From Maribellus comscasis (lineage in GTDB: Bacteria; Bacteroidota; Bacteroidia; Bacteroidales; Prolixibacteraceae), in the NCBI RefSeq assembly GCF_009762775.1, contig NZ_CP046401.1, positions 4,860,001-4,924,000 of the forward strand: a stretch of 64,000 nt of DNA, read 5' to 3'. The notes beneath the pieces are model-generated. The model had not been told where the DNA came from. It ran no database searches and was given only the letters and a program-made list of their open reading frames with translations. Positions 9,024-17,457 of this stretch are shown in pieces. A program made the translations under genes and the position numbers. Within the stretch, counting starts at the first letter, position 1; each line of letters opens with the position of its first letter.

Positions 9024-11083
9024 ATAAATTGGATTTGCGATTTTTTTGCATCAGTTTTAGGAACGACGACCAAATCATGAATAACCGCATATTCTTTATC
9101 AATATGCTGCTTTAAAATTCTACCCCGCCGCTGTATAAACTGTCTTGGATTACCAGTGCTTGAACAAAAAATTGCAAGTTCAGTACGAGGAATATCAACC
9201 CCCTCATCTAAACATTTCATCGCCGTTAAAACATCTATATTACCATCTTCAAAAGATTGTAAAACAAATGATCGATCTTTATTATCTCCGGTAAATGTGG
9301 AAACACGTATTTGGTTATCCGTTTCCATAATTGCTTGATTATACTGCTGAATTATTCTTCCCTCTTCACTACTATTGTCATCAAACCCTTCTGGAACATA
9401 AACAAACGTGTATTTTAAACTTTTTCGCTTATCAAATTCTTGTTTCAGTATTTTTTTAAAAACCGCAATTTTATTTTCAGCTTTATGGATAATTCGTTTA
9501 CGCTTCATTAATAACATGGTAACAACATCATTATCCTTTATTTTTTTTGTTTCGGAGTCAAAAAACTTTGAAAGTTTCAAAGTAATCTCTTTGTATTCCT
9601 CCAATTCTTCTGTTGTTAATTCGACCAAATGAGGATGATATTCATATTGACAAAGAATTCCTTTTGCAATAGCCTCCTCCATTGTAAAAGAATAGATATA
9701 AGGTGGTTCATCATCAAAGAATTTATTCATTTCTTCAGTTCCTTCTCCATCATAAATTCTTTTAGGTGTTGCTGATAATCCTATTCGCTTTTTAAAAAGA
9801 GTCGAGGGTAAAACTTCTAACACTTTCGGTGAGGCAATATTATGTGCTTCGTCAGCGATTAGCAGAGTTTCTTTGGGAAAATATTTCAGGAAATTTTGAA
9901 GTGTATATCGTGCAAACGAAACATATGTGGAAATAAGCACAAATGGCTTTTGCCTTCCAAATTGGAAGTTTGTTGTTAACCTGCTTATTTTGCTTTTCCA
10001 ATCCGAGTCAATCCCGACAACAATTATATCTGTGATGTTAAACTTATGAACCTCTTTAATCCATTGCCTTTGCAAATCATTGGTGGGCACTAAAATAATA
10101 GATTGTATTAGCCCGGATTCTCTATATTCATTTAAAAGGCAATTTAAGGCTGTAATAGTTTTCCCCGTTCCTGTAGCCATCGCAAAAATTCCTTTTTTAC
10201 CGTTTGCAATCCATTTCTCACATGCTTCTGCTTGATAATCTCGAGGACCTTCTGGATAGGGAAATTTTGGATTATGCTTTTCTTCCTCAACCTTCTTTCT
10301 AAAATCTGAAGTATACTTAGTAAAGGTATTTTTTAATGAGGGTAGGTGTGAAAGTTTTTCGTAAATATTTATTTCGTCCTCAATTAATTCATCGAGTTGT
10401 TTATCCTTTCCTGTTTTTTCAATTACTTCAATGATTTGTTCCGGGGTTAGATACTCAAATCCAACATCCTTCCTAGTGCAAATTCTTTCAATATTTTCAA
10501 TATTCTCTTTAACCTTTATTTTTTCAGAATTTTCTCCCCAGGAACGCGCAATAGAAAGACTTTCACCATTATCGACCAGTCCACGGTATGTAAAATTGCA
10601 ACTTCCGTTAAAATAAACCTGGTTTGTCCCATCATCTAAAATTCCTTGTTTAAAATGTGCAAGACGGTTAGGTTTTAATTTTACCGGGATAATCTGTAAT
10701 CGGTCATGCTTCAGTAAATATTTTAAACAATCGAAAAAATGCTGATCGCCTCCTTCGAGTATTTTTGCAAGCCCTTCTAAATCTTTATTTATTAAATATT
10801 CAACTTTTTTGTCTTCAACCAAGGATTCTATTTCATCTTCGGATATTAAAAGTTTATCCTTAACCGATAAAAAATGATTTGATATGATTCTCAAAACTCC
10901 CCCGTTATGAATGAATTGGGCAAAACCGTAGGCCAGAGTTCGGATTGCATTTGAACTAAAATAGCCAAGTTTTAAATCTATTTTTTTGCATTCCGGCACA
11001 GTAAGCATAAAAAACTCAATCGGGAGATTTTTTCCGTCGGAGCTATATTCAAGGGTCTCTGGGTGTTTAATTTGGGGAAGCAT
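9017..11083 (-). CDS. HKD-motif (PLD-like) DEAH-box helicase of the defence island
   Basis: 688 residues. The N-terminal ~180 residues resemble a phospholipase-D-like nuclease domain, with one HKD motif HFKQGILDD (His143, Lys145, Asp150) followed by FNGSCNFTYRG. The helicase follows: RDYQAEAC, Walker A TGTGKT (304-309), DEAH (411-414), GLSATP and the C-terminal motif QFIQRRGRILK, i.e. superfamily 2 of the ResIII/type I-III restriction kind. A single HKD motif implies a homodimer for catalysis if it is active. First gene of the leftward trio. The 275 bp upstream (11084-11358) are AT-rich, must hold its promoter, and show no clear box. An SspF-like role, remodelling or cutting unmodified DNA, is inferred from context. 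Confidence 0.75.
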   Translation of the reverse strand: MLPQIKHPETLEYSSDGKNLPIEFFMLTVPECKKIDLKLGYFSSNAIRTLAYGFAQFIHNGGVLRIISNHFLSVKDKLLISEDEIESLVEDKKVEYLINKDLEGLAKILEGGDQHFFDCLKYLLKHDRLQIIPVKLKPNRLAHFKQGILDDGTNQVYFNGSCNFTYRGLVDNGESLSIARSWGENSEKIKVKENIENIERICTRKDVGFEYLTPEQIIEVIEKTGKDKQLDELIEDEINIYEKLSHLPSLKNTFTKYTSDFRKKVEEEKHNPKFPYPEGPRDYQAEACEKWIANGKKGIFAMATGTGKTITALNCLLNEYRESGLIQSIILVPTNDLQRQWIKEVHKFNITDIIVVGIDSDWKSKISRLTTNFQFGRQKPFVLISTYVSFARYTLQNFLKYFPKETLLIADEAHNIASPKVLEVLPSTLFKKRIGLSATPKRIYDGEGTEEMNKFFDDEPPYIYSFTMEEAIAKGILCQYEYHPHLVELTTEELEEYKEITLKLSKFFDSETKKIKDNDVVTMLLMKRKRIIHKAENKIAVFKKILKQEFDKRKSLKYTFVYVPEGFDDNSSEEGRIIQQYNQAIMETDNQIRVSTFTGDNKDRSFVLQSFEDGNIDVLTAMKCLDEGVDIPRTELAIFCSSTGNPRQFIQRRGRILKQHIDKEYAVIHDLVVVPKTDAKKSQIQFIC

Positions 11084-11358
11084 GCAATTTTTCTAATAAA
11101 TTCAAGTTTGTATTTTTGGTTTTTTACTAAATATTTATCGTGCTAAATTAGTGATTGGATTATAGGAATCAAAACTCATTGAAATTTTTTATTCTTCAAA
11201 TAGATTAACTAATTTTCAAACTTTTGAAATAATTGTTAAACAACTTTTTAATATATTCATAACCATCATGATACAGTTAAGCCTTGCACTAAACTATGAA
11301 CTTTAAAAACGGGAGATGGTTAAACAAAATTATATAGATTACAATAAAATTATAATTC

Positions 11359-13329
11359 TTATTTTATCCTCTCCAACTCCTCCCCAACAATACCTGCCAC
11401 TTCATCTTTTATCCTTCGATAATTATATTCAATCTCCTCCTGTATATGGTTGTTCCCATCTTCATCTGTAAAATTTGTAATTACAGGTATTGGCTGATAC
11501 GCGGCAGTTTCTTTCGCCACTTTCTCATTGTCAACCACAATTTCGGCATGAAAAATCTTTTGCTCAATACGTTCCTCAAAGTTATCGGAAACGGCACCGA
11601 CAAAAACGCCCTGTGTGAGGTTACTGATTTTTGAAGCGGGAATCAAGGTGTCCATTTGGGTATTTATGGAAGTGGATTTATCCTGCCGGTTAATGGTCAT
11701 GGACTGGCGTTTTTGAAGGACTTTCCCAAATCGTTCCGACAGGGTTTTTGCTGTTTCGCCAACTACCTGGCCGCTAAAAATATTACCAACTGTATTCATC
11801 ACCACTTTGGCTTCTTTGTCTCCATAATCGCGGTTAAGCTGCGAAAAATCCTGAAACCCCAAACAGACAGCTACCTTGTTACTCCGGGCTGTAGCAATCA
11901 GGTTGTCCAGCCCCCGGAAATAAATGGTTGGAAGCTCATCTATAATCACTGAACTTTTAAGCTGGCCTTTTTTGTTTATCAGCTTTACAATCCGGGAATT
12001 GTATAATCCCAGGGCTGCAGAATAAATATTCTGGCGGTCGGGATTATTGCCTACGCAAAGAATTTTTGGCTCCTTCGGATTATTGATATCCAAAGTAAAG
12101 TCGTTGCCCGACATTACCCAGTACAATTGCGGCGAAATCATTCTTGAAAGCGGGATTTTTGCACTGGCAATCTGTCCCTGCAATTGGTCTTGCGCTCCTC
12201 CTTCCCAGGCATCGATAAATGGCGAAAGATAGTTTTCCAGTTCCCGATACGACGTAAGAATGGTAAAAATGTCGGCGTACTTTTTATTCAGAAATTCGAT
12301 GGCATGAGGGAAAGTACAATATTTTCCGTCTTTGTAAATCTTCAGGTACCAGATAATGGATGTAAGAAGAATTATGGGCGACTCCACAAAAAAGTCGCCC
12401 TGTTTCTGAATCCAGGTTTTATTCAGGTTCAGCATAATGGTGTAGGCCGATTCGTAAGCATCGGCAATATCAGTCATAAATTCAGGCGCAATAGGATTAC
12501 AGCGGTGACTTCGTTCAGGATCGTCAAAATTTATCACATAAAATTTTGGCGGGTGTTCATATTTGTCGATGTTCTTCATTAAAGTATTGTAAGCGATAAT
12601 ACTCAGGTCATCAAACTTAAAATCATAGATATACATGCCAAAACCTTTTCGGATTTGCTGTTTGATGTAGTTGTTGATGATGGCATAGGATTTTCCACTC
12701 CCCGGAGTTCCCAAAACAATGCTTGCCCGGAACGGGTTAACCACATTAATCCATCCGCTGTAGGTTTTCCCTTTGTGCTCAAAGCGGGTGGGCAGATTCA
12801 CAGAATATTCATTTTTCATCAACTGTGTTTCCTGCATAAACGATTCATTTTCCCGGTTAAAAACATCTTGCATAAGATTGGTTTTTATCAGTCGGCTCAT
12901 CCATAATCCGGCTTTTAAAAGGAAAATATAACCCGAAGCCAGGGAAAGCATGTAAACGGAACATTTCAGGAGTAACGGATAAGGGAATTTTAAAACAAAA
13001 CCATTGAAAAAGAATAGAGCTAATCCTAAAATCAAAAAGGCAGCTATTTTACGCCAGGTGATTTTTTCTGCTTTTGCTCCTCTTATTCCCAAACATGAAA
13101 TAGCAAGCAACCCAAAACTCATCAGTTTTGTCCAGATTGGTTTTGAAAACAGACCTGTATACTTCTGAAAGTTCAGCAGTATATTATCGATGATTGTTAC
13201 TGTTACATTTCGTTCCTCCAGAAATTCAAAACAGAACCAGTAAATATGAATGAAAAGAATCAAAATACTTACGGCTCTTATCAGTTCGATTATTTTAGCG
13301 AGGCTTCTTACATCGTCTTCGTTTTGCAT
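11359..13329 (-). CDS. mobC: MobC, VirD4/TraG-type coupling ATPase
   Basis: 656 residues. Several N-terminal membrane segments (about residues 15-35, 65-80, 95-140) are followed by a cytoplasmic ATPase with Walker A GTPGSGKS (207-214) and Walker B VIIDELPT. This is the type IV coupling protein that brings the relaxase-DNA complex to the mating channel. It lies 3 bp downstream of mobB in a leftward mobA-mobB-mobC unit, the usual arrangement in Bacteroidota conjugative transposons. It looks full length and intact. Confidence 0.88.
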   Translation of the reverse strand: MQNEDDVRSLAKIIELIRAVSILILFIHIYWFCFEFLEERNVTVTIIDNILLNFQKYTGLFSKPIWTKLMSFGLLAISCLGIRGAKAEKITWRKIAAFLILGLALFFFNGFVLKFPYPLLLKCSVYMLSLASGYIFLLKAGLWMSRLIKTNLMQDVFNRENESFMQETQLMKNEYSVNLPTRFEHKGKTYSGWINVVNPFRASIVLGTPGSGKSYAIINNYIKQQIRKGFGMYIYDFKFDDLSIIAYNTLMKNIDKYEHPPKFYVINFDDPERSHRCNPIAPEFMTDIADAYESAYTIMLNLNKTWIQKQGDFFVESPIILLTSIIWYLKIYKDGKYCTFPHAIEFLNKKYADIFTILTSYRELENYLSPFIDAWEGGAQDQLQGQIASAKIPLSRMISPQLYWVMSGNDFTLDINNPKEPKILCVGNNPDRQNIYSAALGLYNSRIVKLINKKGQLKSSVIIDELPTIYFRGLDNLIATARSNKVAVCLGFQDFSQLNRDYGDKEAKVVMNTVGNIFSGQVVGETAKTLSERFGKVLQKRQSMTINRQDKSTSINTQMDTLIPASKISNLTQGVFVGAVSDNFEERIEQKIFHAEIVVDNEKVAKETAAYQPIPVITNFTDEDGNNHIQEEIEYNYRRIKDEVAGIVGEELERIK

Positions 13330-13332
13330 AGC

Positions 13333-14556
13333 TTATTGTTTTCGTTTTCTTCTTTTCTTTCTCTTTATTCTTCGGATAAATTCTTCCTCTTCCGGATTCT
13401 CTCCACGGTTGTCGACTGCCAGTAATCCAACTAAATTCTCCAGCGTTGAATCGGGCGTGAAAGTGGATTGAGGTGGTACAAATTCCGGTGCTTTCTCCTG
13501 CTTCGCATGTGGCTCATTTCCATTGAATTTTTCATGGAATACATTGGCAGAAAAATCTTTTCCCAGACGAGAACCATTAAAAACAAACTTTTGCCGGTGG
13601 TCGATAAACGTTACACCATAAATGCGTCCTGATTCGTTTTCGCGAAACAAAACTGAAATCTGGTTTTTCAGAAGTTGTTTTTCAAAATCTTTTCGGTTGC
13701 TACATGTATTTAGTGTTTTTGAAATAATTGCCTTTGGTCTTTCTTTGAGGTTTTTGGTTTTAATGGCCACTTTTGATTTTTCAATCCGTTTTTGAATTGC
13801 ATCACTCCCCGTTTGTTTTCCGAACTTTGAAGATTTGATGGGTGTTCCGTAAACGTCTCCCTTATTGTTTAAAGCAGCATAAACAAGCCCTTTATACAAT
13901 TTCCCGCGGTGTTCTCCTTTTACTTCTGCAACATGAACATTATAAATGGCAAGCAAAGCCTTGTACTCATTAAATGATTGAAAATGCCACGACCGAGCTA
14001 CAGGCCGCACAACATTGGCAATTTGTTGTTTGATATTGCCTTTCTTTGGCTCAACCGCTTTTAATGAATATCCCGCTGCTTTTTGTTTTTCATCGGCAGG
14101 TATCAATCCGTACTTTCGTTCCAATTCCCGGCAAATCCGCATGGACAAACGGTGCTGAAAATTGTCGCGAATCATTTTCCCGGTTTCATCCACCTTGACT
14201 GAAACAATGTGGATGTGATGACGGTCGATGTCTTCATGTTTGTAAACCACAAAGGGCTGATTCCCGTAACCCAGTTTTTGCATGTACTCTTCCGCGATTT
14301 GGGCAAATTGCTCATCATTCAACTTATCTTTCGGGTCAGGATTTAATGAAATATGGATAACCGGATTTTCCGTTCTGTTGTTGGCCAGCAAATAAGGTTC
14401 AAACGATTGCGTACAAATCCCAATACTAAATTTTCCATTCATCGGTTCAACCATATTGCTGGTGAAAAGGACCTTTGCAACGCCAGCTTTCATTTTATGT
14501 TGGTTGTAAGCCAGGGCGCTGTACAACGAACTTCCTGAACTTATTTTTGCAACCAT
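13333..14556 (-). CDS. mobB: MobB relaxase (mobilisation nuclease)
   Basis: 407 residues. The N-terminus MVAKISSGSSLYSALAYNQ and the histidine cluster DRHHIHIVSVKVDE (His113, 114, 116) are those of the MobP/relaxase-mobilisation nuclease family in Bacteroidota elements. Such relaxases nick oriT and stay attached to the 5' end through a tyrosine; the candidate tyrosines are in the first 20 residues. The C-terminus is lysine/arginine-rich. It overlaps mobA by 16 bp and is read leftward away from the hairpin region at 15.0-15.1 kb, the probable oriT. It appears intact. Confidence 0.88.
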   Translation of the reverse strand: MVAKISSGSSLYSALAYNQHKMKAGVAKVLFTSNMVEPMNGKFSIGICTQSFEPYLLANNRTENPVIHISLNPDPKDKLNDEQFAQIAEEYMQKLGYGNQPFVVYKHEDIDRHHIHIVSVKVDETGKMIRDNFQHRLSMRICRELERKYGLIPADEKQKAAGYSLKAVEPKKGNIKQQIANVVRPVARSWHFQSFNEYKALLAIYNVHVAEVKGEHRGKLYKGLVYAALNNKGDVYGTPIKSSKFGKQTGSDAIQKRIEKSKVAIKTKNLKERPKAIISKTLNTCSNRKDFEKQLLKNQISVLFRENESGRIYGVTFIDHRQKFVFNGSRLGKDFSANVFHEKFNGNEPHAKQEKAPEFVPPQSTFTPDSTLENLVGLLAVDNRGENPEEEEFIRRIKRKKRRKRKQ

Positions 14557-14975
14557 TGCTCCTCAAATTCGCGGGTTAAATCCATCACCTGTTTATTGAT
14601 TGCAACCAGTTCCAGTGTGGCTTTTTCCAGTTGATTCAAAAATACCAGGGCTTTTCGCTCCGAAAAATTGTTCTTGATGGCTTTGGTTACCTGATTATAA
14701 TTCACCCCTATTGCCCGAAATTGCCCATACAAATTAGTCAGACGCATATAAAAATCCATTGTTCCTTTGTCAATTTTTACCACTTTCACCGGCTTTTCAA
14801 ATACGCAGGCTGTTATAAAATTGGCTTTTACTTTCATTCCCGATGCTTCAAACAGCGATAGAAACCGGGCATTTTCTTTATCATTCAGGTTAAATGAGTG
14901 GCGGTGGATGCATGGGTTTGCTTTTCGCTTTCGTCCACCTTTGTGTTTTTTCATGTTTTCCTTTTTCATTGACAT
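14541..14975 (-). CDS. mobA: MobA-type relaxosome accessory protein
   Basis: 144 residues, strongly basic N-terminus (MSMKKENMKKHKGGRKRK), then a ribbon-helix-helix-like start (HRHSFNLNDKENARFLSLFEASG) and a helical C-terminal half with LTNLYGQFRAIGVNYNQVTKAI. This matches the small MobA/MobC-like proteins that bind oriT and help the relaxase nick. It is the first gene of the leftward mob operon. Its start lies 40 bp from the nearest hairpin of the putative oriT, so operator and oriT may overlap. Confidence 0.8.
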   Translation of the reverse strand: MSMKKENMKKHKGGRKRKANPCIHRHSFNLNDKENARFLSLFEASGMKVKANFITACVFEKPVKVVKIDKGTMDFYMRLTNLYGQFRAIGVNYNQVTKAIKNNFSERKALVFLNQLEKATLELVAINKQVMDLTREFEEQWLQK

Positions 14976-15014
14976 TTGTTTTTGTGGCTTTACTCGTTTG
15001 CAAAATGCTTAGTA

Positions 15015-15123
15015 AAAATCATCGACTTCGGAGTATGATTTTCCCCGACAGGGCAAGTGGTTTTCAGGTACTGAAAATGTTTTGAGGACCTCAAAACACA
15101 ACTTGCCGTGTGCCATTGCACAC
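15015..15123. other. Hairpin cluster, probable oriT
   Basis: Within the 681-bp gene-free stretch 14976-15656, four inverted repeats follow each other. AAAATCAT (15015-15022) pairs with ATGATTTT (15035-15042). TTTTCAG (15061-15067) pairs with CTGAAAA (15071-15077) across GTA. TGTTTTGAGG (15078-15087) pairs with CCTCAAAACA (15089-15098) around one base. GTGTGC (15108-15113) pairs with GCACAC (15118-15123). The second and third are enclosed by an outer pair GGCAAGT (15052-15058) and ACTTGCC (15101-15107), giving a cruciform-like shape. Its place between divergent mobA and traA is the classic oriT position; no nick site can be read with certainty. Confidence 0.6.
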
Positions 15124-15490
15124 CGTTTTAGCGTTGATAAATTTTAATGCTTGTCGTCCAATCATTTTAGCTCATTTTTCATTTGGTAAATTTTCCAGGA
15201 GTCAAAGATATAGGGAGTCTTTCGATTCATTGTCAGGATGAGAAACGCCAAAAGCAGACAGTTAAAGCCAAACAATTCCAGCCACCGTTCCAAACAGATT
15301 TTCGATAGGTTTTATCCGTTCATTTGTGGGTATGAATAAGTGATTAAAGAAATGAAGAAACGAACAATAAAAGAATGATTCAAACGAAAGATTAACGCAT
15401 TAATTATCATTTCAAATGAAGAAGCAAAGGTTTCATTATCCTATGGTTCAGTTGTTTCACACAACCAATAATTAAAGCTTGGTTTCCCCG

Positions 15491-15549
15491 AGCGTTTAAA
15501 CGCTGAAATGATTAAACAAATAAACGTTTCAACATTTCAACGTTTCAAC
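15491..15549. repeat. 14-bp palindrome and tandem 8-bp repeats upstream of traA
   Basis: AGCGTTTAAACGCT at 15491-15504 is a perfect palindrome. From 15526 three 8-bp units stand head to tail: GTTTCAAC, ATTTCAAC, GTTTCAAC (15526-15549). They sit about 110-165 bp before the ParA-like traA gene. Such palindromes and iterons are typical binding sites for partition or transfer regulators, or for replication initiators of elements that replicate after excision. No candidate binder is obvious beyond TraA and the DUF3408 protein. Confidence 0.45.
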
Positions 15550-15656
15550 AGGAAATTATTTGAATAATCAGGTATTCAAATGAATCGTGAGTAAAATAAT
15601 GATTTGAAAAGATAAACGATTAAACATTTAGTTCATTAACCAATAAAATAAATAAC

Positions 15657-16418
15657 ATGGAAAAGGAAACATTATTTATTGCTTTCAGCACCCAAAAAGG
15701 AGGTGTGGGCAAAACCGCTTTTACCGTTTTAATGGCGAGTTATCTGCATTATGTAAAGGAATTGGAAACTGCGGTTGTGGATTGCGACTACCCGCAACAC
15801 AGTATTGTAGAAATGCGTCAGCGCGATATGGAGCAGGTGATGAAGGATAATTATTATAAGAAAATGGCTTATAACCAGTTTACCACCCTGAAACGTAAAG
15901 CCTACCCGGTTGAAAAGAGTTTACCAGAAGATGCTATTAAAACAGCAGAGACATTGATCGAAAATGCAACCAAGCAGCCCGACATTATTTTTTTCGATCT
16001 TCCGGGAACACTCAACAGTAAAGGTGTGGTAAAAACTCTGGCTGGTATGGATTATATTTTCTCCCCGGTAAGTGCAGATAGAGTGGTTCTGGAAAGTACC
16101 CTGAAATTTGCCACCATGCTCAACGAAAACCTTGTGAGTGTAGGGAAAGGTAACATTAAAGGCTTGCATCTTATCTGGAATATGGTAGACGGACGGGAGA
16201 AAAACGAGCTCTACGAAGTTTATGAAAATGTGATTGGCGAACTCGGACTGAATATCCTGAAAACATTTGTTCCAGATTCGAAACGTTTCCGGCGCGAACT
16301 TACATCCGGGCATAAACCGGTTTTTCGCTCAACACTGTTTCCTGCCCACAATACATTATTAAAGGGCAGTAACCTCGATTTATTGGCAAAGGAGATTCTG
16401 CAAACGATTAAACAATAA
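15657..16418 (+). CDS. traA: TraA, ParA-family ATPase
   Basis: 253 residues. A deviant Walker A KGGVGKT (14-20) at the start, VVDCDYPQHS for the A' region and FFDLPGTLN for Walker B define a ParA/MinD ATPase. In CTnDOT-like elements TraA is the first gene of the transfer operon and is thought to help in partition or localisation rather than in the mating channel. The next gene starts 4 bp after its stop. The ATG at 15657 follows an A-rich leader, as is common in this phylum. Confidence 0.82.
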   Translation: MEKETLFIAFSTQKGGVGKTAFTVLMASYLHYVKELETAVVDCDYPQHSIVEMRQRDMEQVMKDNYYKKMAYNQFTTLKRKAYPVEKSLPEDAIKTAETLIENATKQPDIIFFDLPGTLNSKGVVKTLAGMDYIFSPVSADRVVLESTLKFATMLNENLVSVGKGNIKGLHLIWNMVDGREKNELYEVYENVIGELGLNILKTFVPDSKRFRRELTSGHKPVFRSTLFPAHNTLLKGSNLDLLAKEILQTIKQ

Positions 16419-16422
16419 AGTC

Positions 16423-16791
16423 ATGGTGCGAAAGAAAATTAATCCGGAAGAAATAGACGAAGATTTTTTAATCTCAACGATACAAAACGAGAAGCGGGCT
16501 TCTGAACATAAGGAGATAAAAGCGGTTCATAAGCAATCACCTCAAATAAACAAATCTTCATCAGAATATCTGTCGCTGTTTGTAAGGCAATCCGACAATA
16601 AAGCACGTTTTGGTAAAAATGTCCCCATTCGGCAGGAATACCACGAACGCATACAAAAAATTGTGCGTGTTATTGGAAATGATGAAGTGTCGATTTTCAA
16701 TTATATCGATAATGTATTGAGGCAACATTTTGAGGATTTCCAGAAGGAGATCGTTAAACTTTACAATGAAAAAAACAAGGACATTTTTTAA
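16423..16791 (+). CDS. DUF3408 conjugative transposon protein
   Basis: 122 residues. Charged N-terminal half, then YLSLFVRQSDNKARFGKNVPIRQEYHERIQKIVRVIGNDEVSIFNYIDNVLRQHF in pieces, the hallmark of DUF3408 proteins (TraB/TraC position in CTnDOT-like operons), possibly of ribbon-helix-helix type with DNA-binding function. Located 4 bp after traA, as a ParB-like partner would be; that partnership is an inference. Confidence 0.7.
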   Translation: MVRKKINPEEIDEDFLISTIQNEKRASEHKEIKAVHKQSPQINKSSSEYLSLFVRQSDNKARFGKNVPIRQEYHERIQKIVRVIGNDEVSIFNYIDNVLRQHFEDFQKEIVKLYNEKNKDIF

Positions 16792-16802
16792 TTCACATAC
16801 TT

Positions 16803-17366
16803 ATGGTCATGGTTGAAACTATTGCTCTTGCAGCAACTATTTTGATGGTTATTTTTCTTTTGAAACAATGGACAAAAACGGAAGGTGCCACCGGTGAAAA
16901 AGAAAAAGTCATTAAGAATTTCAAACCGGAATGTATTGTTGGTAAAAGCAACTTTGTTTTAAGTTCTGATAAGAATACATTTCCCGAATCCGGTTCTTCC
17001 GGTAAAATGGACATTGAAGTACCACTGGAATACGAACCGGATATAAATGCAATTGAAGAACAGGAAGAAATGGAACATCTCGGTCTTTCCTCCGAAATTT
17101 CTTCTGACATTACGTTTGAAGAAATGATGGAGGTGGTTAACGAAGTGGAAAGTGTGAAACCTCAAAATCCGACCAAAACAGGAAAGTTGCTCTATGAAAA
17201 TGACAACACGGAATGGGTAGAACAGATGGCCTCTACTTCTCCGGATCATCAAAAACGAATTGTGGCCTTGATTGATTTGCATTTGGGAAAGTTGGGGCAA
17301 AATGAAGGTGAACAAGTGTCGAGTGATGATATGGAAGGGTTTGATATTGGGGAGTTTGTGGGATAG
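16803..17366 (+). CDS. Hypothetical transfer-region protein with N-terminal membrane anchor
   Basis: 187 residues. One hydrophobic segment (about residues 4-20) is followed by an acidic cytoplasmic or periplasmic region rich in Glu, and a C-terminal helical part (EWVEQMASTSPDHQKRIVALIDLHLG). Position between the DUF3408 gene and traE suggests a TraD-like component, but no family signature is recognised. ATG at 16803 or 16809 could be the start. It is followed by the STAND cargo gene rather than by traE. Confidence 0.6.
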   Translation: MVMVETIALAATILMVIFLLKQWTKTEGATGEKEKVIKNFKPECIVGKSNFVLSSDKNTFPESGSSGKMDIEVPLEYEPDINAIEEQEEMEHLGLSSEISSDITFEEMMEVVNEVESVKPQNPTKTGKLLYENDNTEWVEQMASTSPDHQKRIVALIDLHLGKLGQNEGEQVSSDDMEGFDIGEFVG

Positions 17367-17457
17367 GTGCAAATAGTAATTGAGATTAAGTTATTTAACG
17401 AAATAGTATTATTTTTAAAGATGAAAACTAAAGATCTCAGTTCCGACACACCTGACT

